Shown here one piece after another: positions 24,701 through 32,751 of a DNA stretch of 64,000 nt; positions within the stretch are counted from its first letter, which is position 1, and the number at the start of each line of letters is the position of its first letter. The translations under genes and the position numbers were made by a program. The notes beneath the pieces are model-generated. The model was not told the DNA's origin. It made no database searches and saw only the letters and a list, made by a program, of their open reading frames with translations. The stretch is from Capitulum mitella (Eukaryota > Arthropoda > Thecostraca > Pollicipedomorpha > Pollicipedidae), in NCBI GenBank assembly GCA_030062745.1, contig CP099848.1, positions 20,013,081 to 20,077,080 on the forward strand. The letters are read 5' to 3'.

Positions 24701-24970
24701 GCCTGTTAACACTATCATAGCATAACACTATCAGCCCTGCGCTGGGTTTTGTCGATATGGCAAATATGACAACGCAATGTCGGTAAAATCCATTGGACTC
24801 GACACATTTCATGATCTCCTGCAATAAGCAGCGTGCACCATAAATAAACTTGCCTGGGATATAACCGCATAGTGGTGAATGTATTCGCAGTAGATTAGAA
24901 GCAGCAAGCAGAAAACTAGCAGGCTGGCCGCGAACACGCTCACCACCCGGCACTGGAAGCCATTGGCCAT
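21585..24970 (-). CDS. MPPE1: Metallophosphoesterase 1 / PGAP5 (six exons)
   Basis: Membrane-bound phosphodiesterase of the early secretory pathway that removes the side-chain ethanolamine phosphate from the second mannose of GPI anchors, needed for ER exit of GPI proteins. Exons: 24854-24970, 24346-24529, 23899-24040, 23307-23476, 22305-22648, 21585-21785; phases agree throughout and give about 385 residues (human about 396). An N-terminal membrane segment (SVFAASLLVFCLLLLIYC) is followed by the catalytic domain: DPH (DxH), LGDLYDEGKW, VVAGNHDIGFHY, NSVAMEGDSC, QHYPLYR, LVLSGHTHHFC, VPSFSWRNRADPSF. A second membrane segment lies near the C-terminus (VVALYLVGVPASLVLSFIV). The family usually has DTHLLG where this has DPHLLG; both metal ligands remain. 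Intron 1 uses a GC donor. The 5' edge of exon 5 is the least certain junction. Confidence 0.93.
21935..22015. repeat. AATCCGGA/AATCCGAC short tandem repeat in MPPE1 intron 5
   Basis: About seven to eight degenerate 8-10 bp units reading AATCCGACA or AATCCGGA, fully intronic. No function seen. Confidence 0.8.
22305..22648 (-). CDS. MPPE1: MPPE1 exon 5 (HYP and GHTH motifs)
   Basis: Encodes QHYPLYRPSDELC, LVLSGHTHHFC and SVPSFSWRNRADPSFLM. Donor ATG|GTGAGC, phase 0. The 5' boundary was placed at 22648 because that AG fits phase 1; its pyrimidine tract is poor, so an unseen small exon or another acceptor is possible. Confidence 0.8.
23307..23476 (-). CDS. MPPE1: MPPE1 exon 4
   Basis: Acceptor CTCCGGCAG, donor GCCG|GTGAGC, phase 2 to 1. 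With this acceptor the spacing between GFHY and RFDE equals that in the human protein. Encodes LVLINSVAMEGDSC. Confidence 0.88.
23598..23646. repeat. Perfect 15-bp inverted repeat in MPPE1 intron 3
   Basis: ATATAGTATGGTCTT at 23598-23612 and its exact reverse complement at 23632-23646 with a 19-base loop. A third, slightly changed direct copy of the arm starts at 23649. It can form a hairpin in the pre-mRNA or mark a small mobile element. Confidence 0.85.
23899..24040 (-). CDS. MPPE1: MPPE1 exon 3 (GNHD motif)
   Basis: Acceptor GTGCTCAG, donor TACAG|GTGACT, phase 1 to 2. Encodes DLYDEGKWS and LVVAGNHDIGFHY, the metal-bridging Asp and the catalytic Asn-His pair. Confidence 0.93.
24346..24529 (-). 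CDS. MPPE1: MPPE1 exon 2 (DxH metal site)
   Basis: Acceptor GCCGCAG, donor CTCG|GTGGGA, phase 0 to 1. Encodes VVADPHLLG, HWFDRLRREWQM and VVVFLG; the glycine and aspartate of LGD are joined across the splice. Confidence 0.93.
24854..24970 (-). CDS. MPPE1: MPPE1 exon 1 (signal anchor)
   Basis: 39 codons from ATG to a phase-0 end. Encodes the N-terminal membrane segment and ends ...YAVISQ, which continues into CHWP of exon 2, a match to the family's QCNWP. The donor is CAG|GCAAGT, a GC donor with otherwise ideal context. Confidence 0.85.
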
Positions 24971-26265
24971 CGCTGGACGGACGTCAACTCATGGCAGCGT
25001 TGCACTGGCGACCCTGGCGGAGGAAGGGCGAACTAGAGAACGGAGCCACCACTCGGAACTAGAAGCGACTGGCGATCGTTCGACGAACGAATTCTAATGA
25101 TAGCGCCATAGAGGAGATCCTGGCGGACAGAAGACAATGAAGTGGCGTCAAACATTCGACAGTGAGAGCTCCGACCGTTCTTCATCCTTTGACAACTGGG
25201 GATATAGTGTTACGTAGTGATATAGTGTTATAATGATAACTGACTACCAGCTCACAACTCACACTGCACCAGCGACCCTGGAGGAGAGAACGCGATCCGC
25301 CTGAACGCCTGCAGCCTGGCACGTGCAGTCTGCACGCAGCTCCAGCGGGGAGTGAGCAGTTCACGCCGTCTCAGGTCAGAATATCACTGCTGACTAGCCA
25401 TTTCACAGAGCAATGCATTTCATATGCCACGGGAGCGCTGACTCTACAGACATTCGGTCACCCACGGGCCAGGTCAAACTAAGAGCGCGAGAAACGAGTT
25501 ACCTGGCCGGAAGCGGTGCATGACTGTCCGCGCGCCAGTGGCGCAGCCACTTACGTCGGTTGTGCTCTGTTCAGTGAAAAATATATCTTGGTTCAATACA
25601 TCAAGCGACGACAACAGTCTACGGCGACAGCAGTTTCTCGCGACGGGCGCCGTATGACCACAGAGTCGCTGCACCCATAAGCCTAATAATCAACCAATCG
25701 TGCAGTTTACTGCGGGCCTCCTCAAATAGCTAGCGCTTGATGAAAATACTGTGTTCGATCTGTCAGTAAAATAGAGGAAGAATGAAAAGGTATCTTAAAA
25801 AAAGCAACACAAAGAGTTCGGTACAGGTAAATGGTGAGCTCCAGACACGTCTGAACACATCAACGAACAAACACACTTGTTATTTAAAAATGTTTCCCCT
25901 GAAGTCCGGACAGTTCTCAAATACACACTTAAAACGTTCCATAAAAAGGAATGAGGTTCTTGTATTGTAAACGTTCAGAGTACACCCGGGGTTGCAAACG
26001 AAATAGGGTCTTTGCAAACATCGGACAAAATAAACAACGCGAGACAACTGGGCGGGTTTGGCGAAGACTCCTAAGTTTCTGGACAAAACAGAGAAGGATA
26101 ATGGGCCAAGACCAACAGTCAACTCTTCTTGATTCTCACTGTTTACATAATGAGCACACCTTCCATAGGTAGTTTTGAAAATACAATGGCTTCGGTTCAC
26201 ACCAAGCATCACATGTCGGTTCGCAAGACGAGGTCGACGTATGTTCGGAATGCTACCATCGTTGA
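24971..26265. other. Intergenic / UTR sequence between MPPE1 and the repeat-protein locus
   Basis: No gene recognised. 24971-25400 is upstream of the MPPE1 ATG and may hold its promoter and 5' UTR. 25880-26265 follows the stop of the small exons at 26.3 kb and may be 3' UTR; a long frame through it is probably incidental. Confidence 0.45.
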
Positions 26266-26388
26266 CTAAAACTTGGTTTCCCTCCAGAATTTCAGTTTGA
26301 TGTTGATTATGTCCACCAGCCACTTTTCCTGGAAGATCGTCTTTCCTGGGATGTGACGAAGTCGACTGGTTTCCGTAATGTACTCCAC
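26266..26388 (-). CDS. Putative terminal exon, unidentified protein
   Basis: Acceptor TTGTCCTTCCAG, then 40 codons and TAG in phase 0. The peptide begins VEYITETSRLRH and ends INIKLKFWRETKF, a mixed hydrophobic and charged sequence typical of a folded domain. It joins in phase to 26594-26701. I do not recognise the family. A second frame (phase 1) is also open across both exons and runs to about 25880, so the frame is an inference. Confidence 0.5.
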   Translation of the reverse strand: MEYITETSRLRHIPGKTIFQEKWLVDIINIKLKFWRETKF

Positions 26389-26593
26389 CTGGAAGGACAA
26401 CAAGAAGCAAGACCCGTCAGCACCTTCGAACACAATCAGAGGACGAGTCTATATTTCAGTCAACAAACCATCTTACACATCCGCAGACACAGGCGGCAAA
26501 GAAGCAAAATCGGCACGTTAAGTTCCAACGTTGGTAAACCAACATCAATCGCCCAGAGGCGAGAGGGCGACGTGAAGAATGAATAAAACACAC

Positions 26594-26701
26594 CTCGATG
26601 GGCTCTGTGTCTGGCTTGATCTTGGACACCGTCAGCACAAAGAACACGTAGGCCACCGCTTTCGGAATGGGCTGGTGGTGCTCTGGGATGCTGAAGCGCA
26701 C
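26594..26701 (-). CDS. Putative penultimate exon, unidentified protein
   Basis: Acceptor TTGATCTCCAG, donor ATCGAG|GTGTGT, 36 codons, phase 0 at both ends. Encodes VRFSIPEHHQPIPKAV followed by a hydrophobic stretch YVFFVLTVSKIK. It may continue the long frame ending at 27050, but no good phase-0 donor is visible there: CAG|GCGAGT near 27061 is phase 1, and CGT|GTACCA is phase 0 but weak. Confidence 0.5.
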
Positions 26702-27049
26702 CTGGAGATCAACAACGGCCATTAGGCATCCGCGAAAATCACAAAACCAGTATATTTTACACACACGCCTCCACATGAACGCATCAAGCACGCTATTTGG
26801 GTACCAGGATATACCACAATGAAAATGAAGGACGTGAGACGACCCTTGAAAGACTCAATGAATTACGACTAAGTCACAAAAATGAAACCATCCGTATACC
26901 AACAGCATAATTCGCCTCTCTCGGGAAACGGACGCAACGAACTGCGGCCCTGTGGCGGCAGAGACGCAAGCAGATCGCTAACACAGCTCGAACGCTCTCC
27001 CCCGTTGTCGCCTACCATCGCCCCGAGCCCCGAGCGCCAGCCGGCCGGG

Positions 27050-29107
27050 TCACCACTCGCCTGGTACACGTGCCGCGAGAGCAGCGGCTTCCTCCTCAGA
27101 GCGCAGGTAGTCGACGCAGTACCGCCAGCGCACGGCGTACCGCCACGTGCACACCACCTCGTGCACGGCGGCCACGCCTGCCTGCGCGTCAAAGCCGGCG
27201 GCGGCCGGCAGCGTCGGCACCGGCACCGGCTCAGCGAGCTCCGCGCGGCAGGCGGCGCGGTAGGCCCGCAGCAGCGCCCTCTCGGCCTCCTCGGCGGCCG
27301 TCCGCTCCGGGTCGGCAGCGGCGTCCGGCGGGGGGCGGCGCTCCTCGAGCGCCGCGGCCGCCTCGGCCAGCGTGAAGCGCGCCCACAGCTCGGGCGGCCG
27401 GCGGCGCAGCTGGCGCAGCAGGCGGCGCGCCTCCAGGTGGCGCGGCGCCAGCTGCAGCTCGCCGAACGCCCGGTAGATGACGCGCTGCGCCAGGCGGCGG
27501 GCGCGCGCCTCCACGCGCCGCCACTCGGCCACGGTCATCACGTGCTCGGCCAGCCGCACGCCGAGCGGCAGCAGCCGGTGCACGGCGGCGGCGGCCGTCT
27601 CCACGTACTGGCGCGCGGCGGCCAGGACCTGGCGCAGCAGCAGGCCGGCGGAGCGGAGCGCGCCCGGCGCCGCCTCCAGCCGCGGCAGGGCGCCGCTCTC
27701 CAGCAGCTCGGCGGCGCGACCCAGCACGGCGCCCACCATGGCGCGCGTGGCGTCGTACACGTGCGGCTCGGCGAGCTCGGCGAGCTCGGCCAGCTCCTCG
27801 GAGGCGCCCGTGGAGAAGGCGTCGGAGGCGTCCGTCGCCAGCTCGCCCGAGGGCGAGGCGTCGGCGGCCGCAGCGGCCGGCTCCGGCGCAGCGGAGTCCG
27901 CCGCGGCCGAGGGATCGTCTGAAGCCGGCGGGACGGCGCTCTCCACTGATGGGGGCTCGCCTGAGACTGACACTGTTTTGCTGTCCGCTGATGATGGCTC
28001 GTCTGACGCTGGTGTTGTCTTGCTGTCCACTGCCATTGGCTGGTCTGAGGGTGGTGTTGTCTTGCCGTCCACTGGTGCTGTCTTGCTGTCTGCTGATGGA
28101 GGTTCCTCTGAGGCTGGTACTGTTTTGCTGTCAACTGCTGCTGGCTGATCTGAGGGTGGTGCCATCTTGTCTGCTGCTCCTGGCAGATCTGAAGGTGGTG
28201 CTGTCTTGCTGTCCACTGGTGATGGCTGGTCTGAGGCTGGTGTTGTCTTGCTGTCCACTGGCATTGGCTGGTCTGAGAGTGGCATTGTCTTACTGTCCAC
28301 TGCTGCTGGCTGATTTGATGGTGGTGCTGTCTTGCTGTCTGCTGCTTCTAACTGATCTAATGGTGCTGTTGTCTTGCTGTCCACTGTCATTGGATGGTCT
28401 GAGGGTGGTGCTGTCTTGCCGCCTACTGTTGTTGGTTGATCTGAGGGAGGTGATGTTTTGCTGCTCACTGCTGTTGGTTGGTCTGAGGTTGATGCTGTTT
28501 TGCTGTCCATTGCCATTGCCTGATTTGAGGGTTGTGTTTTCTTACTGTCCACTGCTGATGGCTGGTCTGAGGGTGGTGTTGTCTTGCTGTCCACTGCTGA
28601 TGGCTGGTCTGAGGGTGGTGTTGTCTTGCTGTCCAATGCTGTTGGCTGATCCGAGGGTGGTGTTGTCTTGCTGTCCACTGCTGTTGGTTGGTCTGAGGTT
28701 GATGCTGTTTTGCTGTCCACTGCTGTTGGTTGGTCTGATGCTGATGCTGTTTTGCTCTCCACTGCCATTGGCTGGTCTGAGAGTGGTGTTGTCTTGCTGT
28801 TCATTGCTGCTGGCTGATCTGGGGATGGTGCTGTCTTGCTGTCAGCTGCTGCTCCCTGGTCCGAAGGTGGCACCACTTTGCTGTCAGCTGGGGAAGGCCC
28901 ATCTGGGGCTGGGAGGCTGGCTGGGCTGGGGAGGCTCTCTCCACCCTCAGCAGGGGTCTTGTTTGCTATTGTTAGTCCATCATCATTTTCTGGCAAGGGT
29001 TTGCTTGGTTCTGATGCATCACTCACAGGATTTTGCTCATCATGTAATAATGGGGAGGAACTGTTTCCTGATGATGAACCATCCACTGGTGCAGCAGGAT
29101 CAACCAT
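27050..29107 (-). CDS. Unidentified protein with about 23 copies of a 14-residue repeat and a helical Ala/Arg-rich C-terminus
   Basis: Not recognised. 685 residues from the first ATG of the frame. Residues 1-70 are Ser/Pro/Asp-rich and disordered-looking (VDPAAPVDGSSSGNSSS). About 75-388 is a tandem array with consensus DSKTTPPSDQPxAV, rich in Ser/Thr-Pro sites that could be phosphorylated. About 389-685 is rich in Ala, Arg, Leu and Glu, with amphipathic helix patterns (ELAELAELAE, RLEAAPGALRSAGLLLRQVL) and a final aromatic/basic patch (TWRYAVRWRYCVDYL). No signal peptide or membrane helix is evident. Third-base composition changes sharply at the end of the array: moderate before it, almost entirely G/C after it. 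The frame may splice to 26701 before its stop, so the true C-terminus is open. Confidence 0.6.
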   Translation of the reverse strand: MVDPAAPVDGSSSGNSSSPLLHDEQNPVSDASEPSKPLPENDDGLTIANKTPAEGGESLPSPASLPAPDGPSPADSKVVPPSDQGAAADSKTAPSPDQPAAMNSKTTPLSDQPMAVESKTASASDQPTAVDSKTASTSDQPTAVDSKTTPPSDQPTALDSKTTPPSDQPSAVDSKTTPPSDQPSAVDSKKTQPSNQAMAMDSKTASTSDQPTAVSSKTSPPSDQPTTVGGKTAPPSDHPMTVDSKTTAPLDQLEAADSKTAPPSNQPAAVDSKTMPLSDQPMPVDSKTTPASDQPSPVDSKTAPPSDLPGAADKMAPPSDQPAAVDSKTVPASEEPPSADSKTAPVDGKTTPPSDQPMAVDSKTTPASDEPSSADSKTVSVSGEPPSVESAVPPASDDPSAAADSAAPEPAAAAADASPSGELATDASDAFSTGASEELAELAELAEPHVYDATRAMVGAVLGRAAELLESGALPRLEAAPGALRSAGLLLRQVLAAARQYVETAAAAVHRLLPLGVRLAEHVMTVAEWRRVEARARRLAQRVIYRAFGELQLAPRHLEARRLLRQLRRRPPELWARFTLAEAAAALEERRPPPDAAADPERTAAEEAERALLRAYRAACRAELAEPVPVPTLPAAAGFDAQAGVAAVHEVVCTWRYAVRWRYCVDYLRSEEEAAALAARVPGEW
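27945..28885 (-). repeat. Coding 42-bp tandem repeat (14 residues, about 23 copies)
   Basis: Units of D-S-K-T-x-P-P-S-D-Q-P-x-A-V. Some neighbours are identical (two consecutive DSKTTPPSDQPSAV units), one lacks a residue (D-KMAPPSDQPAAV) and one is cut to seven residues (DSKTAPV). Frame is kept throughout, which argues that the array is translated. Confidence 0.93.
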
Positions 29108-29294
29108 ACTGATGGATAACTTTTTTGAGGGCAGCACTAAGGTAGTCTTTGAGATGGTCTAAGGATTGCTGTTCATCCACTGACAGGACAGCACAGGTGA
29201 CCACTGTGGAGGAGGAGGATCCAGACTTGGGTTCAGTTCTACACCTGACACTAAGGATGACTGGCAGAGAAAAAGGTGGCTGAGTAAATGCCAT
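29100..29294 (-). CDS. Small 64-residue frame overlapping the start of the repeat protein
   Basis: ATG at 29294, stop TGA at 29100-29102. The peptide has a beta-like start (LPVILSVRCRTEPKS) and a helical end (DEQQSLDHLKDYLSAALKKV). The stop overlaps the next ATG in ATGGTTGA, so the two frames share eight bases. It may be a separate protein on a bicistronic mRNA, the true N-terminus of the long protein joined across a one-base error or frameshift at the A6 run just before, or an exon whose acceptor is TTTCTCTGCCAG. A faint similarity in size and layout to GON7 of the KEOPS complex is too weak to use. Confidence 0.45.
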   Translation of the reverse strand: MAFTQPPFSLPVILSVRCRTEPKSGSSSSTVVTCAVLSVDEQQSLDHLKDYLSAALKKVIHQYG

Positions 29295-29309
29295 AATGGA
29301 CAAATTTGG

Positions 29310-32300
29310 CCAATCTATGTAGCACTACTAAGGTATCTAATTTATGTGAAAAGCTTCAAAGACATGCATGTGTATAATACTTGTAATGCTTAGCATGCAT
29401 GCATGGAAAACACTAATAACAAGATCATTTCATTTTCTTGAAAACCTTTTTTACCACATCATAAATTATACAAGACCATGTCCACAGTAACTTCTTTTCA
29501 CTATGAATTGCTTTTCATAATTCAGTTGGCCAAATTATACAATTAATATGAAATATGTGTGATAATTATAAGGTACTGGGTAACAGGCAATGCAGTTCTA
29601 CATGACAGAAAATAAGGGTAATTAAAATGCTGTACAATAAAGTCATAGTCCAGCAGGCATTCAGTGCCACAATCAACAACAATTCACATAATCCTGGGGG
29701 TTATTTTGTCTGCAATGAGAAGGCTGCATGTAGGAAAGCTTTTTTAGTTGTCAGGGACCTAGTCATTCTCAGATCCTTTTCTTCCATAAAGCTGCATTAT
29801 TTAGTTTGTCAACATTTTCTAAAGTTGGCATGGCTGGTTCCCTCCACATCTTGCAGGCATTAGGTTCCCACACTCATGGTAACAAGGAAGCAATACAGAG
29901 TTGTGTAATGAAGAATACAATGCCACATGTACCATAAACAATGAATGCTGCATGTTTCAACACAAAATTTTATACAAGTACATTACACACCGTAAATTCA
30001 ATGTGGCAAAAAGGGTGATAATTCATAACCAAAACTACAGCACAACTTACTGCAGATGATGCAATATCTAAATAGAAAGTAAGCCTAATATAAAACGGCA
30101 TGACACCATCATTAATCTTACAAATTCCTCAGACCACAATTCAAACATATAAACTTAGTACATATGGAAGAAACCAAAGTCACAAATATGTTGTAATTTT
30201 CCATTGCGCCTCTACTGTATTCCTTTATTTGCATTTATGCAGGAAGGACTTTGACAAAAGGAAGTCACATGGCTTATACTTCCCAATTAATACAGAATGT
30301 CTGACACAGCATGAAACACATGCATGTAGTGGATGAAACTCTCAGGCAATCAGTTTCCTTAGCATGGGAACAAAAAGAAGCCTTGTAAAGACCAATAATC
30401 ATTTCCTGAAGGCCTTGAGCATTAACACGCTCTACCTAAGCTACCCTAGGGTCGTAATGTTTACGAGGCCGACAGATTCGACAACTTGCCTTTAATCACC
30501 AGCAGCGTTTTCATGGACGTTTTCTCCCTTTTCACAGCATCTCAGTCATGATAAGCAGGTCATCTGTTCCCAGAAGTCACCAAAAATGATCAAGTGTACC
30601 GTCTTAGCTTTTAGCGTGTGAATTGGTTTTAGTCTTAGTCTTGGTTTTGAGTTCTTCGTGCGTACATACAAAATCCGAGTAATTTTCGTACCAGTTCCTA
30701 TCGGTTCGCGCCGCGTTTGAAACATGTGCGCTAGTTTCGATCTCAAATATTTTTGCGGGAGAGTGAAGGGAATGCTTCGGGCTTAGGGGCTTCAAACGAG
30801 GCGAATGGCGAAGGAAGCGAAGAAAATTGTGCCGAGCCACGGGCAGAAGTTACGATCCTATGGATGGCAAGATCAAGTGGAAGACAAGATTTCAGGCAGC
30901 AAAAAATCACTGTTGTGGTCTACTTAGGGGATCTGTTACCTGTTCTTGTAACGAGACCAGTTGTAAGACTGAGCATAGCCGCAGCCAGGAGGGGGGGGGG
31001 GTGCCCGGGCCCCCCTTTGGCCCAGATTTTTCGTGAAAACCATTGCACATCGTCTTACCAGCAGGAGATTTTCGTATTTCAGTTTACTCTAAGCTCCACC
31101 CCACCCCCCCTTAAGAAAATCTTGGCCCCGCCCCTGAGACTGAGCGTTTGTAGGATTCGGCAATCTTCCGAGGTCTTTCTGGTAATGCACCATCGCCGTG
31201 CATTTCATTGAAGATCACTTCCCCTGCTCTACTTGTATTCAGTGTTGTCATTCAGTTGTCGAGCTCTTTTCCAGGTCAAATTTGCGTTCGCAGCAAGCTG
31301 AGTTTGTTTCATTTGCGTTCGCAAAACTATTCGTCATTGACTCAACGCAACGACGAACGCACAAATCCATAAGCAAAGAGATCGGTTTGTCATCAGTTTG
31401 CAAAGCCGTACCTTCTATAAATGTTACATCTGTGTCAGGTGACGAGAACGTTTCGCGAATGTTGCAAAACGAGCATAGTCATATAAAGCTTGTCCGCAGC
31501 GACACGCATTCCGTGTGAGATGCTCCCTTCCGCTAGTCATCTTCTATGTTCAGCGTCCCCGCTTCTGCAGCAAATACAGGCGTATTCATCTCACAGATAA
31601 CGAACATGTCAGATTCGATCAACTCGATCGGATATCAAACGGCGTTAAGTTGTTAGATGAGACTTCAGCGAGACAGCAAGATGGCTCGGAAGGGAAGGAT
31701 GACTTCGCAACGCAGATACATATGGGTCGATTAACCAATATTTATTCGATGGAAAACAGAAAAATCAACAAACGTTTGATCGGACAGTTGTACTCAAGCT
31801 TTGAAAATAGGAGCGACACGAGGCAAAATTAGGTCGACAGCAGTCATTTGAACTGGATTGAGTACTTGCTTTGTACAACACACAATCACATCAATGACGA
31901 CATCTATCGAGACTTAGCTGTCTCATGGGCGCTAACTGTTGGCAAACAATGGAGCATAAACAACGTTACGATGTGCTCTAAAATTTTCCGCCGGAACTCT
32001 ACGAACATGCCATCCGTAACAATTACAACGAAGGTTATGCAACATAATTATGTCAGTGAACCAAATTATCTCGGGCCGGTTTTCCAAACACATGACTTGA
32101 TAAACAACATGGTGGGATATGACAGCAGCATCAATATCAATTGCAAGCAAAATGCAAACCGGGCAGTCGTTTCTGTAGTTCCATTTTCCATCCTCGGCGG
32201 CTGCCGCCGGGCCGGCAGGGCGCCCGCCCGGGCCGCACACACCACACGCACACAGCAGCTGCCTTCCGGCCAGCGCCGCCTCCCGCCGGCCGCTCCGGCG

Positions 32301-32540
32301 CCGTTCACCCGTGCCGGCCTCGCCGATGCTGCCGGCCGGGCCGCCGCAGGCTCCGCTCCGGCCGTGCCTCCCTCAGACGGTGCTGCCGCTCCCCGCCCGC
32401 GGCGGCGGGCAGCCCCAGCCTCGCCGCGCGCCCGGCCGCCGTCCGGCGAGCGTGGCGCGGCCTCCGCCGGGCGGCGGCGGGCAGCCCCAGGCTCGCCGCG
32501 CGCCCGGCGAGCGTGGCGCGGCCTCTCCCGGGCGGCGGCC
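29310..32540. other. Intergenic region between the repeat-protein locus and NPEPPS
   Basis: 29310-30500 is AT-rich with no frame of note. 30750-31140 contains a MITE-like element. 31200-31830 has two consecutive plus-strand frames of about 105 codons that resemble nothing known. 32160-32540 is extremely GC-rich and may include the NPEPPS 3' UTR. Confidence 0.45.
30970..31140 (+). mobile_element. MITE-like element, copy 2
   Basis: About 160 bp, starting near GCCGCAGCCAGGAGGGGG and ending near CTTGGCCCCGCCCCTGA. The interior (TTTTTCGTGAAAACCATTGC, ATCGTCTTACCAGCAGGAGA) matches the copy at 14.27 kb. The G-run and C-run ends are inverted, as in non-autonomous elements of the hAT type. Confidence 0.7.
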
Positions 32541-32541
32541 G

Positions 32542-32751
32542 CTACTGGCTCTGGGCCAGGTAATCGGCGATCGCGGCGCGGTCCCGCTCCAGCCAGGCGG
32601 CGTTCAGCCGGATCGTCTCGAGCGCCTGCTGGATGCTGCGCTCGGCGCCCGGGTGCGGGTGCTCGCAGAAGAACTGCTCCACCTCCTCGGCCCGCTCCAG
32701 CGTGCAGAAGTCGTCCGTCAGCGACTTCACCAGCTGCGCGAGCAGCCGGCC
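32542..32751 (-). CDS. NPEPPS: NPEPPS exon 15 (terminal)
   Basis: Acceptor GTGGTCCACAG, 69 codons plus stop. Encodes AEEVEQFFCEHPHPGAERS and TIRLNAAWLERDRAAIADYL, the family's closing helices. Confidence 0.95.
   Translation of the reverse strand, partial: GRLLAQLVKSLTDDFCTLERAEEVEQFFCEHPHPGAERSIQQALETIRLNAAWLERDRAAIADYLAQSQ

Noticed and set aside
25880-26410. 176-codon minus-strand frame GGVHYGNQ...
   Set aside because: It starts in the alternative phase of the 26.3-kb exon and looks like UTR read through by chance; the phase-0 frame has better protein character. Not fully excluded.
27949-29112. 387-codon plus-strand frame rich in Leu/Cys (LSCCPL repeats)
   Set aside because: It is the reverse complement of the DSKTTPPSDQPxAV coding repeat; the minus frame is longer and has a sensible protein composition.
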